Below, one piece after another: positions 1-13,197 of a stretch of DNA of 64,000 bases. Each line of letters opens with the position of its first letter. Position 1 is the stretch's first letter. Made by a program: the position numbers and the translations under genes. Under the pieces are notes generated by a model, which did not search any database, was not told where the DNA came from, and was given only the letters and a program-made list of their open reading frames with translations. The stretch lies in the NCBI GenBank assembly GCA_000231825.2, contig JH720297.1, positions 565,010 to 629,009 of the forward strand. Direction: 5' to 3'. Source of the DNA: Tetrahymena elliotti 4EA. Lineage: Eukaryota > Ciliophora > Oligohymenophorea > Hymenostomatida > Tetrahymenidae.

Positions 1-402
1 AAAGTTATGATTAGTCTGAATAATATTGGTGTAAATGGAGCAAATAATATTGGAATGAGTTTATAAAAGTGCTAAAATATCAGTTCTCTGAATCTCATTC
101 TTTCGTAATTTTTAAACACTAATTAGTTTTTAAGCACATAAATTAATAAAATCCAAAAGAAAGAAAGAAATAAAATAACTAAATAAAAAATGTGCTGCTT
201 TTTGAATAAATCAATTTATCAAATTATGTCTATATTTCTTACTTTCAATTTTATTTATTATCTTTTACTTAATTTAAAAAAAATTAAAACAAATTCCTTA
301 ATTTCTGAGTAGCGATAATGATATTTGTGTAGAAGGAGCAAATAATATTGTTAGAAGCTTAAAAAGGAGCTACAATATCAGATCTTTGTATCTCAATCTT
401 GA
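1..402 (+). CDS. Leucine-rich repeat protein, 3' part only
   Basis: Two exons, 1-104 and 313-402, encode typical ciliate LRR units with the pattern N-x-I-x-x-x-G-A-x-x-x-x-x-x-L followed by C/Y-x-N-I-x-S-L-x-L-x-L. The first unit includes SLNNIGVNGANNIGMSL and ends at a GTAATT donor in codon phase 2; the second resumes after an AG at 312. The second exon is exactly 90 nt (30 residues), the same exon size and phase as in the LRR gene at 35069-37336, so both belong to one family. TAA encodes Gln in the first exon. The gene begins left of the window. A tail exon from about 429 to a TGA near 660 is open but not LRR-like, so the true end is not fixed. Function unknown; such repeats usually bind protein partners. 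It could also be a decayed copy. Confidence 0.6.
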
Positions 403-2316
403 GTAATTTTGTTCTATTTTGATTTACAGCGAGCTGCATGCTATTAATAAATTTATTTACTTATTTAATTAGACCTAACAATTTTTTTCGCAAAGTTACA
501 AAACAGAATCTATAAATAAATATTTTATTGTATTATTAATTTATCATAATTAATTCTTAAATATTTAGTTTAAATGGATTAGATGGAGAATCTAAGTAAG
601 ATATATAGGAATCTTTGAAGAATCATAATTATCATAATTTAAAGATAAATCTTTGAAAAAATGAAAATTTAATTATTATGATTTTTTTTTGAGGTAGATT
701 ATTTTGCTACTTCAAAAAAAAAAATAAAGAAGTTAAGTATTTTCATTTTAATTTTGTTAAGATTATTATCTTTTGTAACATACTCTCTTTGTAAAAACTC
801 AAATTATTATATATTAATTTTATATTTTTTTAACTTAATAAGGCATAATAAATATTTACATTTTGAGGATTAAAATATTTTTTAAAAATAGTAAAAAGTT
901 CCTGCTTAAATAAATTATTCTGATTTATCTATATTTAATTAATACCCTGATTAATAAAAAAATTACAAGCGTAAACAAAAAAAATCTGATATAAATGATT
1001 TTGAAAAACAGGTTTTGATTATTTGTTTCAAATTTTTTAATTTCTTTTAGTGAGTAATTTTTTATCTAAAATATTTTATATTTTTACTTGAAAAATTATT
1101 ACTTGCAATTCAATTCAAAAATTCTATTATTTCTCATTCATTCAATTTTTTCTCTTAACTTTTATTTTTGAAAAATATAAATAATAAATATAAAATAGAT
1201 AACTAATTAGAAGGCCTCTAATTAGAAAATAGGTAAGGATTTTTTATATCCAGTTTTGATTTTTTTAACATCTTTACTATTAAGAAAATATAAATAAATA
1301 AAATTATTTATTATTAATTTTACCCATAGCTTTTTAATTTACTTTTTATTAAATTTTAAACTTTAAAGATCTTCATTGGCAAATTTGCTCTTCTAAATTA
1401 AAAATATTTTTTAAAATATCATTTTTTGGAGAAATAAATTAATTTGATAATTATTTTAAGATATTATTTTAATTCTTTTACCAAAAGCTTTACTTTCCAT
1501 TGATCCATTTAAATTTTTTTGAGATTAGATTTTCAATATTAATTAACCTTCTCTCCACTTTAATTGCTCATCCAAAAATTTCTTAAGATACTCTTTTATA
1601 TTCAAGCAAATAAAAAAGTAACATAAAGATAATATCTTTAAATTATCATTTTTCTCAAAAAAATCTGATAACTTAAAAATTTTTTTATTTCATTATCAAA
1701 AAGAATTTAAATTTAATAAATGTTATCTACATCTTCAACTATAAAAAGTATGATTTCATGCATTCATCTTTTTCAACTTGATTAATTTGCTGAAAAATGT
1801 TATGTGTTATATGGAAATTGAGTAATTCAAATAAATATAAACCACAAATCAATTAATTATTTGATCAATAATTCATCAGAAGTAACTTAAGTCTAATGAA
1901 AATGTGTTTACAGTTCTCTGAATTACAAATATGAATTTTATATTTTGGAGATGAGAGAATAGCCAATAATGATGGTTTGAACACTACTAAAAATATATTA
2001 ACAATTATTAAATAACCATTAATCACCAAATAATCAATAAGAAGTATAACTAAAAGAGCTTACAATAAATATGCACAAATAAAAGTTGATAGATGTTTAT
2101 TTCAATTAGTTGTGGTTATTTTTTGTTTATATATTTTATATGACTATTTTTATAAAGATACTATTTTGTGAAAGCAAATTGATTATTACATTCAACTTGT
2201 ATTAAAATAAATAGAACAAAAGTTTGGAAAACAAAATAATTAATATATCAATAAGTAATTATACTAACTTTACTAACTAACTTAAAATATCTGTATCCTT
2301 TATACTACTTCCTCTG
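403..2316. other. Intergenic region upstream of Cys-rich gene
   Basis: About 1.9 kb of AT-rich sequence with no convincing coding stretch on either strand. It contains one hairpin (682-722, listed separately). It presumably holds the 3' end of the LRR gene and the promoter of the Cys-rich gene, but no specific element is recognisable. Confidence 0.5.
682..722. repeat. Imperfect hairpin, 16-bp stem
   Basis: The arm T9-GAGGTAG (682-697) pairs with CTACTTC-A9 (707-722) around a 9-nt loop, with one G-T type mismatch. It could be part of a terminator or a short inverted-repeat element; the function is not known. Confidence 0.4.
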
Positions 2317-5300
2317 ATGAAAATTCAACTTCAAATTCTACTAATCATCTTTTGTTTCGTTAGAGATATTTATTCTGGTAATTTATTTGAAAAAGGATAT
2401 TTCTTAATAGCATTTTTTCATATTGTATAAAGAGGGACTATTACTAAGTGATGAATTTTACTTAGAAATGACAGCAGCTTCTATTTAAGGGTGGCCTTCT
2501 TTGACAATTAAGTGCACATCAACTGACTATGTTAATAGAAAAAATTAGATAATGTATGGAATCATAGATAAATCTAATAACCAGAATATTAAAAAGACAT
2601 ACACCATAACTCAACCTCATTGGAGTGTTTCTGTTAGAGTTAATATTTACACATTAAGAAGCTTTTCATCAAGTGATAATATTCAAGTATTCATGGATGG
2701 AGTTAAGTAGGCAGATTATTAAAAGGGGACAAACAATGGAATAGGAAAATCATTATGCTTATCAAATAATGATTATCTCTATTAGTTTTACAAAAATATA
2801 ACTCATTCTGCAAATACATTTGAGTTAGCATTTTAATCATCTATTTCTACCTCAGCATCTACAGGAGGATTTGCTTTAAGTGAATTATATGTAGAAATAG
2901 ATACTTGCTATCCTGGATGCTAAACTTGCTCTGGACCAGCTGCAGTAAATAATTAATAATTCAAGATACTTACATTTTAAAATTATATTATTTAAGTTCA
3001 ATTTAAGAGATGACTAATATCACATTACCAAATATATATGTTATATTACCACTTACAAATTATGATTTTATTTTTATTATTTTATAGATCAAATTTTTTT
3101 AGTTAAACAAATTAAAAATTTAATATTTTAGAGATAAAATAGATTTTTTAAATTAAAAAAGATAATAATATTTTATAAATTTAATATAAGCTATTTTAAA
3201 TGATTATTTTATAAATAAAATCAAGGATTAATGTATAACTTGTATTACAGGAGCTGTAGCAAATAGTGGAAAATGTTAATGTACTACAGGATATGCATAT
3301 CAAGTAGCATGTGTTTCGACCTGCCCTGCAGGATTAAGAGGTGAACCTACTCTATTGGTCTGTGCTTTAGATTATTGTGATATATCTGTTTGCTAAACAT
3401 GTGATAATTCAAAGTAAGAATGTACCTCATGTAAAACAGGTTATTTTTTATTAGAAAATTAGTGTGTTGCTAATTGCCCTACTTACACAACAAAATAAGG
3501 AAGTATTTGTAAAGATAAACTCCCATTAAGTAATTTAAATTTCAATTATTATCAATCTCTAAACTAAATAATTTATAAATAGATGGAGTGTATTTACTCA
3601 AAGCTTTATTTTAGAATTTTATCTCTGAAAGCGAAATTACTGCTGCAGGCCTTACAGTTTCTGGTTTAGAAGGAAATGGGTATGGTACAGTTTCAAGTTC
3701 TGGAGCTTTTACATCTGTTTGTAATGGAGTTTATTATATTGGTGGATTTATGCTGGCTGCAAACAATGCAATATTTAAAAGAACTTTTACTGGATTGTAA
3801 AACTTTTAATAAAATTATTAACAAATAGTAAATTTATGAATCTTAAAAATAGGCCTCCACATTCTTAAATCAGAGTAGGTTTTACTTTTGTTGCTATTGA
3901 TGAATGGGATAGTGAATACATATATATTAATTATGATGGCAAATAGGCTTCTAGTTTTATGGTTGACATAAATGATACTATTGATAAATTGTGTGGATTA
4001 GATACATTTTTAGATTTAGTTTATTATGTAGATAAAACTGCTATTCACACTGACTCAACACTTAATTTAGAATTGTAGGCAACGCTATCTAAAAATTCTG
4101 CACAAAAATCTTATGGCCTTAGAAATTTATATGTAATGCTTATACAGGTAATAAAATTACAATTTAGATGGCTATTAAAGTAATAAATTAAAATTTATAA
4201 AATTAAGTGCACTCAATGGTGTATTTCTTGTAATCCTACTGATTGCTTGAAGTGTGACAATGCCCACTATTTGTATAAAGGGTTATGCTATGCAACTTGC
4301 CCAGCAACAACTTACATAGATGCAACTAGAGAGTGCCATGACTGTGATGCTACTTGTGCAACTTGTGGTGGTCCAAGTAAAATTTTATTATCCTTTTGTT
4401 CAATTGACAAAATAAAAAAATTAACCGCATTAAAAAAAGATCCAACTGACTGTATTACTTGCCCAACAGGAAAATTACTTCATGATAATGGTGGTTGGAC
4501 TTGCGTTAGTAGTTGTCCTACTGCAAATTTTTATAGTGATGGAACTAAATGCTAAAAATGTGATACTACTTGTTTAACTTGTTCAGGAGGTTTATATCAT
4601 TTTTTTTATTTTTAAATCAAAAATAATCACTTTTTTTTAAAATTAAGGAACTAACAATAACTGTCTAACCTGTAAAAATGGGTTTTTTTTCTATTAGAAT
4701 CAATGCTTATCAAGCTGTCCATCAAATACTTTTGTTAGTGGAAGTACATAAAATATATTTATTAATTTAGCTTTTATTTGACATAAAATTTTTTAAAAGG
4801 TAAATGCATTGATTGCGATATAACTTGTAAAAGTTGTACTGGCCCATCTAATACAGAATGTGTAAGTTGCAATACAAATACTTACTTACTAACATAAGGA
4901 TCTTTTAAATCTTGTGTTACAAATTGTGGTGACTAATTTTATTAAAATATTTAAAATAATAATTGCTCTAACTGTGATTCTACTTGTTTTAATTGTTCAG
5001 GTGCCAATGCTAATTAGTGCACGAAGTGTACAGGAACAAGGTAAATATTAAATCCTTTAAAAATATTTAAATTTATTAATAAATTAAATTAGATTCCTCT
5101 AAGGCAATTAATGTGTTACCACATGTAATTCTGGATTTTATGCAGGGTCAAATAATATGTGTGTCTAGTGTGATTTATCCTGTATTACTTGTAATGGAGG
5201 AGCTAATACTAATTGTCTAAGCTGTACCCTTCCATTATATTTGAATGGAACCTAATGTGTATCTTAATGCAATTCAAATCAATATAAGGATGATTTAATT

Positions 5301-8300
5301 GCTACCTGTTTTACTTGTGATCCATCTTGTTTAACCTGCTAAGGAGCTGGTATTAAATATATATTTTTAAAAAATTTAACAATAAAGTTTGAGTTTCTCT
5401 TGGCTGTGCTCAGCGTGCACCCACAAATATCATTGTGCGCAAAAAATGGATAAACTTTTTGTGCATATGACAATGTGCGCACTGTGCGCAGCTCCAAGAA
5501 ATACCTAAAGTTTCTACTAACTATATAAAAAATAAATAATTAAAATTTTTATGAAAAATTAGGTCCTAAAAATTGTACATCTTGTCCTCCTTCTTCATTT
5601 TTGAATGTTGATCATTCTTGTGTTTCCTAATGTCCTGATGGTTTTTATGCTGATGGAAATATTTGTAAAGCCTGTCCATCTTAATGTGCTACTTGTGTTA
5701 TTTCAGGTAAATCTAATAAAACTATTTTTTTTAATAATATTTAAATAAAAGGCACTCTTGCTGTTTGTTCTTCATGCTAGTCAAATTAAGCTTTATATAA
5801 AGGAAGCTGTGTTTCAAATTGCCCTACAAAAACTTACCAAACTAATAGTAAAAATTTTTTTAAATTTCTTGATTTTAAATTAACTTCTATTTTTAGATGG
5901 CACCACAAATATTTGCTCTAATTGTGATACAAGCTGTTAAACTTGCTCTGGTCCTAATGCAAATTAGTGTTTATCATGTGTATTGCCAAATTACTTTTAA
6001 CCAGACACTACATAATGCGTGGCTACATGCAAACCTAAATTTTATCCTTTATAAAATACAGCTACTTGTGTTCCCTGCCATATAAGTTGTTATGAATGTT
6101 CAGCTTCAACTGCAAATGATTGCATAAGTTGTACTGGAAATTTGTAATAGATTTTTTTAATTTTCAAAAATAATTATTTTTTTATCTTCTAAAAATTAAC
6201 TTTGAATAAAGATATTTACAAAATAACACATGCTCATCAACCTGTCAGAATGGGACATTTCCTAATACAAGTACGAATAAATGTTAGAAATGTGATTTGA
6301 CATGTCTTACATGTTCAGCTGGCACAAATACTGACTGCTTATCTTGTAGTTCACCAAATTATCTCTAGAGTGATCAGAATTCTTGCATACCTACATGTAA
6401 AACAAATGAATATTAAGACAATAATTCAAACAAATGCATGCCTTGCAATGTATTGTGTGCAACCTGTAGTGGAACTGGTATTCTATTTAACTTTACAAAA
6501 TATTTTATAAAATTAAAAAATTTTTTATTGTTTTTATTTAGGGTCTACTTAATGCTTATCTTGTCAAGCAGGATAAATTTTGTACACTTCTCTTGATAAT
6601 AAAAAAGCATGCTTAAATAGTTGCCCTGATGGATACTTTAGTGATGCTGTTAATAAAGTTTGCAGTAAATGTTCTTCCACATGTTTAACTTGTTAATCAC
6701 CAGGAGATGCCAGTAGTTGTTTATCATGTGCTTCAAATTTATATTTATTAAATGGATAATGTTTAAATTCTTGCCCCCAAAAATACTACTCAACCATCAG
6801 CTAAAGTATTAATTTTTAAAATTAAAAAATATTTTTTTTAAATCAATAAAATTTTGAACTTTAAAAAAGATCCCTCAACAGCAGTGTGTAAATAGTGCTT
6901 TTTTGATTGTTTAACTTGCTCTGGACCTTAGAGTACTGATTGTAAGACATGCTAACTTCCTAATTATTTTGTTTAAGCTACTTCATAATGTTTACCCACT
7001 TGCCCACCTAAATTTTATAAAAATGATCCTCTTGCTTAATGCTCTGCTTGTGATCCTATATGTGCTAACTGTAACGGTCCATCAGCTAATTCATGTACTT
7101 CTTGTTAAGGCTCTTTGTAACTAAATAAAATTTTTTAAAAAAATAAATTAAAAAAAAAATAATTATTTTAAAAATAGATATCTTGATGGAAGTTCTTGCA
7201 TAGCTACTTGTTCACCTGGTAAATTTGCAAATTAGTAAAATAATACTTGTACTTTATGTGATGCATCTTGCAAGACTTGTGATGGAACAGCTTCAACAAA
7301 TTGTCTTTCTTGTGCTCTTCCTAATTATTTTGATTCATAAACTAGATAATGTATTTAATAATGTAATTCTAACTAATATAAGGATAACTCAACTGCTACT
7401 TGTAATCTATGTAATAACTCATGTGCTACCTGTAGCGGTCCAAGTAAAATACTTTACAAATTTGAAAAATAAAATAAATTATTTTTATAAATTTCAGATG
7501 CTAATCAATGCCTAACTTGTAATGGAACTGATGTACTAATAAATGGTAATACTTGTTAAAGTAATTGTCCAGATGGATAGTTCTAAGACTAAACTATTTG
7601 CAAGCCATGCGATTCTTCTTGTAAAACATGTGTCTTTCCTGGTAAAATAATATTTTAATTTGAAAGATCTTTTAAATTTCAAATTGATTTTTTTAAATTT
7701 ACCAACTTTTTTCAAATAAAAAAAGGTAATTCAAGTAAGTGTGTTATTTGTAATACAGGATAATATTTTTACAAAGGATAGTGCTGGAGTTCATGCCCTA
7801 ATAAAACTTTCTCATCAGCTTGTAATAATTTTCAAATTCCATTCATTATAAATATTTTTTCTTTATTGCATTTATTAGTATATGATTAAACCTTAGTATG
7901 TGTAGATTGTGATTAAAGTTGCAAATCATGTAATGGACCCCTTTCAAATAATTGTACTTCTTGTGCAAGTCCATCTTTTTTAAATACTAATAATACTTGT
8001 AAACCTACATGCAATGAAGAGTAATATCAATATACTTAAAACTAAACATGCTAATAATGTGATAAAAGTTGCTATTAATGTAAGGGCCCAAATAGTAATT
8101 AATGTACAGCATGCTAAGGAAATAGGTATTTTTCTTTAAAATTAGATGATATAGAAAAAGTTTATTTATGATAATAATAGCTTCTTAGATAGTAATGCAT
8201 CAACTTGTGTTACAACTTGTCCTCCAAAATACTTTACCAATATTTAAAATAATATATGCTCAACTTGTCATGCATCTTGTAAATCTTGTAATGGCTCTTT

Positions 8301-11300
8301 ACAAAGTAACTGTACTTCATGCAGTTTACCTAATTATATGCAAACTATTTCACAGTCATGCTTACCAACTTGCTAATTGAATGAATATTAAGATTAAGCA
8401 TCAGTTTCATGTAAGGCTTGTGATCTATCTTGTAAAACATGTGGTGGTTAAGGTATTTATATAATAATAGTGATAATAATAGCTTATGAGAAAATTTTTT
8501 AAAAACTAGGACCAAATAATTGCCAAAGTTGCAATTCAAATTAATATTTACATTTAGGAAATACATGTGTTGCTTCTTGCCCTACTGGATATTATGTAAA
8601 TGGGAATTTCTGCTCTCTTTGTTCAAAAAATTGCTAATCTTGTACTTTTCCTGGTAAATATAATGATTTTGTATAATAATTTACAATATTTAATCTAATA
8701 GGAGATGATAGTTCATGTACTTCTTGCAAAAATAATTAATTCTTATACAAAGGCTAATGTTATCCAAATTGTCCAAATAAAACATTTTCTTAAACAAGTA
8801 ATTTAATTTCTATTTGATATAATTTTTTCAATTAGATAATATTGGTAAAAAAATAAACCTTAGATATGTTTGATATAAATTGAAAATAAATAAACATAAT
8901 CTAATTTTAATATTTAGTTTCAGGAGTTTAAGTTTGCACAGATTGTGATAGCTCTTGTTTAGCCTGTAATGGGCCAACAAATACTAATTGTACTCAATGT
9001 GCTTTACCAAATTATTTGATGCAGTCTTCTAGCTCTTGCCTTTAGAATTGCCCAGATGGTTTTTATAAAAATGATTAACTAGCTTAATGCTCTCAGTGCG
9101 ATGGTTCTTGTTTTAATTGTAATGGTCCAACAGCAAATTCATGCACATAATGTACAGGAAATCTGTAAAAAAAACTTATAAAATTATATTTAAGTTAAAA
9201 TTTTTTTGATATTGAATAGATATCTAGATAATTAAAAGTGCACATTTAATTGCTCAGAAGGAAAATATAAAAGTCCAGCAAGCAATATTTGCCTGAATTG
9301 TAATTCTAATTGTAAAACTTGTAACCCAGCAAATCCTAATAACTGTCTTTCATGCTCTCTTCCTTTTTATTTCTAATATAGAGATTCTACATGTCAACTT
9401 TAATGTTAACCTGACCAATTCAAAGATAATGCATCTATCAGTTGCATTAATTGTGATTCTTCTTGCTTAACTTGCCTAGGAAGTAAAAATACAGATTGCC
9501 TAAGTTGTTCAGGTACATTTTTACAAAACACATAATGTGTTAATAATTGTACAGATGGATATTATGCTAACAAGTAAACCTAGAGATGTGAAAGCTGCAA
9601 TAGGAATTGTAAAACATGTTTTGGTCCAGATTAAAATAGTTGTATTTCATGCATGGCTCCTCTCTTATACTAAAAATCTACATTTTCATGTGTTTCTAGA
9701 TGTGAAAAAAATTATTTCAGTAATTATCCCACTAACACTTGTGATTTATGCCATCCAGATTGTGCTTCATGCAGCGGATCTTTAATTAATTAATGCACAT
9801 CTTGCTCAGGATAAAAGTAAAAAATATTTTTAAATAAATAAAAGTAATTCAATCTTTATTTTAAGGAACTTATATTAAAACTCTTGTGTTGCCTCATGCC
9901 CTAATGGGTTCTTTCCTCAATAAAACAAATGTCAATAATGTACTTAAGGATGCTAAATATGTAGTGACAACTCTTTTAATAAGTGTCTAGTTTGTATGAA
10001 CACTTACTTCTTACATTAAGGATAATGTCTTAAGAAATGTCCAGAATTCTATTTTGAAGATAAGTATTCTTATACTTGTCAATCTTGCTCTGATAATTGC
10101 TCAGATTGTGTTAATTTTGGTTCATTAACTTGTTTAAAGTAAATCAAATAAATGTAGTAGTATTTTAAATAATAAATTTGTTAAAAATAAGATGTGGTCA
10201 AGGCTATAATTTATACAATAATGCTTGCTTGTAGAATTGCCCAATCGGAACTTATGTTGAGAATTAAGAATGTAAAAACTGTGGTATTGAGTGCTTATCA
10301 TGCATAGGACCTAAAGATAATTAATGTACTTCTTGCTAACCAGGTAAAAGAATACTTTAAAATTATGATAATTTTTTGTTTATATTTTTAAATAATTAAA
10401 TTAAGGAATGCTTTTACAAGATAACTATTGTGTTAAAAATTGTGATATCAATTATGCTTTAATTGAAAGTTAATCTCTGTGTGTGAAATGTCATTCTTCA
10501 TGCAAAACTTGTTTGGGATCTGAAAATGACTAAGTAAATATTTTTTTGTTGAAATCATTTTTTTTATTTAAATTTTAAAAAAGTGTTCAACATGTCCATA
10601 AAACTCTATTCCATTTAACACTTAATGCTTAACACAGTGTCCTGAGAGCTATTATAAGGTATATATGGAGTTAAAATGCAATAACTGCAAATAATTTTGT
10701 AGTTAATGTACAAATAGTAGTGACTGTTAAGCATGCAGTAAAGGATATGTAATGCTGAATGGAGAATGTTTGAATTAATGTCCAAGTTAAGAGTACTTTG
10801 TTGATAATGCTAATTAATGCACTTCCTGCCACAGTGAGTGCAAAGAATCAGGTTGCTATGGTCCTGGAGAAAATGATTGCATAGTTCATTATATAGAAGC
10901 TAAAGATTCAGTTCTTTTAATAATTTTCATGGTTAAGCTAGGTTACTGGATATTCAATTCTATATCAGGTTATTTTATGGATAAATTAGATTATAAAGAG
11001 CATTAGAAAAAAGTGATATAATTTATGAAAGGTGTAGATTAAAGTAGAACTTTTAATTAATCAAATTTACAAGCATAAACATAAGAAGGAAGTGTGATTA
11101 AAAGAAAGAATCGTAATAGATTTGATGATTAAAACAACTAATTCATTACAGATTAGAAAAATGTTTACATTTCAAACAATTAAACCTTATAAAATATTTC
11201 ATTAAATACTTCATAATACAATTAATAGATTAACAATTCAAAGATATTAAATGGTTTTAAAATACAAAGTCATGTTTAAATAAGCCCTACTAAAAATCAA

Positions 11301-12528
11301 TCTTGGAGAGATATTCCTAATGAGTTTAGTAATATTAATAACCAAAGCTTTAGAAATAATGAAGATGGTAAAACAAATAGAGCTTTAAACACACATCGCC
11401 CTAAAGTTTTAAAGCGTTTTTCTTTCAAGTAAGATGACGGATGCCCTACATTTAGAGGTAGATTTTTAGATATTAATATCTTTTGGTCTAAATTAAAATT
11501 TAAAAATAGATTAAGAAGATTAAAAAAACAGCAATCCTTAAAGTTAATCAAGTAAAATCGAAGAAACAAATTCACCCTTAGACCTTCCAACTAACTAGAA
11601 ACTCTATTACTCATTGGTAAATATTATTTAAAAAGATATAAAAAATCTAAATTAATTTATTATTAAATAGATTGGAAATGATTTGATTTAAGCTTGGACT
11701 TTGTATAATCCATAGATAAGCAGAACATTTAGAGCAACTTTAGTTTACTTTAAATTCTTGTGCTTTTTTTATGCAACTAACATAATATACAAGAAAAGTG
11801 CTGGTTTACTGGTATTATCTTTAATATTAGGTATGATAGTCAAAGAAACCATATTCATGTTCTTTATTTAATTTGTAATCTGCTTAAGAAAAAGTGCTAT
11901 GATTGCAATAATTTTATTAGTGATTTCTGTGATTGTTGTTTGCACAGTTTGGTTTAGACCAGAAATTTAAAAACTTACAACCCATAAAGATCTGACATGG
12001 TCATGGATGTATTTATCAATATTTCTAGCAGATTTTATATTCATCTAAACCTTCTTGGCACTAATGAGATACCTTTCATCTGTTAGAAGTCTAGAAAATA
12101 GGAATGATAAATTTTAAGCTTTTCTAGATAAAACTTTAGTAGATCATGGAGTAATTTACAAAATTAAGAATGAATGAATGATGAATTAATCTTAATAAAA
12201 ACAATTTCATAAAATCTTAGTTAATAATATTAAATTAAATTTTATAAGATACAATAACTAAATTTCAATAAAATTTTGTTAATCTAAAAATAAATAAAAA
12301 ATTCCTTTTGTTTATCAAGAATTAAATAAAAATTAATTACTTTCTGATAAAAAAAAACACAATTTTATTTTGTATTCATATTGTAAAAATTTTTAGTAAT
12401 TACTTAAGAATCACTATAATCGTTTTTATGGTGAAAAATAAAGATTTGATGTTTATAAGGAAAGCAGAAGTTAACCATCAACATCAATTAATTCTTAATT
12501 AATAATAATATTTGAGTTTTACTTTTGA
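2317..12528 (+). CDS. Large furin-like Cys-rich repeat membrane protein
   Basis: Starts MKIQLQILLIIFCFV, a signal peptide. Exon 1 is cut by an intron at about 2378-2465. The N-terminal ~500 residues (to about 4130) resemble two jelly-roll/lectin-like blocks separated by Cys-rich units. From about 4200 to 10880 the protein is an unbroken series of furin-like units with the pattern C-x2-C-x2-T-C-x-G-(P/T) then CxxC and CP, interrupted by many 50-280 nt introns. The C-terminus has a hydrophobic segment (about 10907-10975), a basic N/Q-rich stretch, an intron at about 11619-11675, and a multi-pass region (about 11690-12130) containing an SRTFRATLVYFKF stretch reminiscent of polycystin-type ciliate proteins. 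Reading straight on gives a stop at 12175-12177. A good GTAATT donor at 12151 spliced to 12397 instead adds coding-like sequence to the TGA at 12526-12528, the model used here. Likely a surface receptor or adhesion protein. Frame is lost near 3835. Exact exons are approximate. Confidence 0.8.
2945..3225 (+). other. Intron with repeat-equivalent position
   Basis: A phase-0 GTAAAT...AAG intron of 281 nt lies directly after the CSGPAA motif of the first Cys-rich unit and before the DQCITC half. The same place in later units is interrupted at about 4377, 4587, 5350, 5705, 6475, 7440 and 8450. Confidence 0.7.
5350..5562 (+). other. Intron containing a GC-rich inverted repeat
   Basis: This 213-nt intron of the Cys-rich gene follows CQGAG and precedes GPKNCTSC. 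Inside it, 5385-5420 and 5475-5514 form an imperfect inverted repeat. The segment is unusually GC-rich, with repeated GTGCGCA and GTGCAC words (GTGCGC at 5435-5440, 5475-5480 and 5484-5489). All neighbouring introns are almost pure A and T, so it looks like a small inserted element. Confidence 0.6.
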
Positions 12529-12552
12529 TTCTTTTTCAATAAAAGAGTGTTT

Positions 12553-12761
12553 ACTGAATATCTAAAAATAAAGAAATTGAAACAAAATTAATAAAAGCTT
12601 ATGATTAAATTAAAAAGTTGGTGAATGTCGATAAAAGTAATTTTCAGAAGTTGTTTTGTTAATTAAGGTAGAAAATTAGTCAGCTTCAAAAATTTTTAAG
12701 CTCTAATAACTCTATTTTATTGTAGATAATAAAATGGATAAATGAAAGATTGGATTTATGA
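12553..12761 (+). other. Possible extra 3' exon, coiled-coil-like
   Basis: An open stretch ends at a TGA at 12759-12761 and reads as charged, heptad-like sequence containing KNKEIETKLIKAYDQIKKL and NFQKLFCQLRQKISQLQKF. It looks coding by composition. It may be a last exon of the Cys-rich gene or a remnant, but no convincing splice joins it to the exon at 12397-12528. No domain recognised. Confidence 0.35.
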
Positions 12762-13197
12762 AAAATTAGAAAAAGCTAACATATAAATTCAAATAGAATG
12801 ATGAAAGTAAATATAATTATTTGTGCTGTTATTATTCAATTGTTTTTTACTTGCATATTCAAACAACTATTTTATGACAAATAAAAATATATGAAAGTAA
12901 TTGGAAAGTATAGAGTTTTAAGTGAAGTAATACACTGATTTATTCATTTAGTAAATTCCACTCTTTGGGAAAAATTCAGTATATATGTAATAATTTAGTT
13001 AAATATATGTATTAGTTATCATTGAATTTTATTTTTAGAAAAAAATTTAAAGAAAAACCTATTAATTTATTGATAAGTAAAAACAGTTTGATACAGATAC
13101 AAACATTCAATTAATCAGGCAAGTAATCAAATTAATTATCAAACGATAAAAAAAGAAAGAAAACCATTAAATATATTTTTCTTTCAATTAGTTAGAA

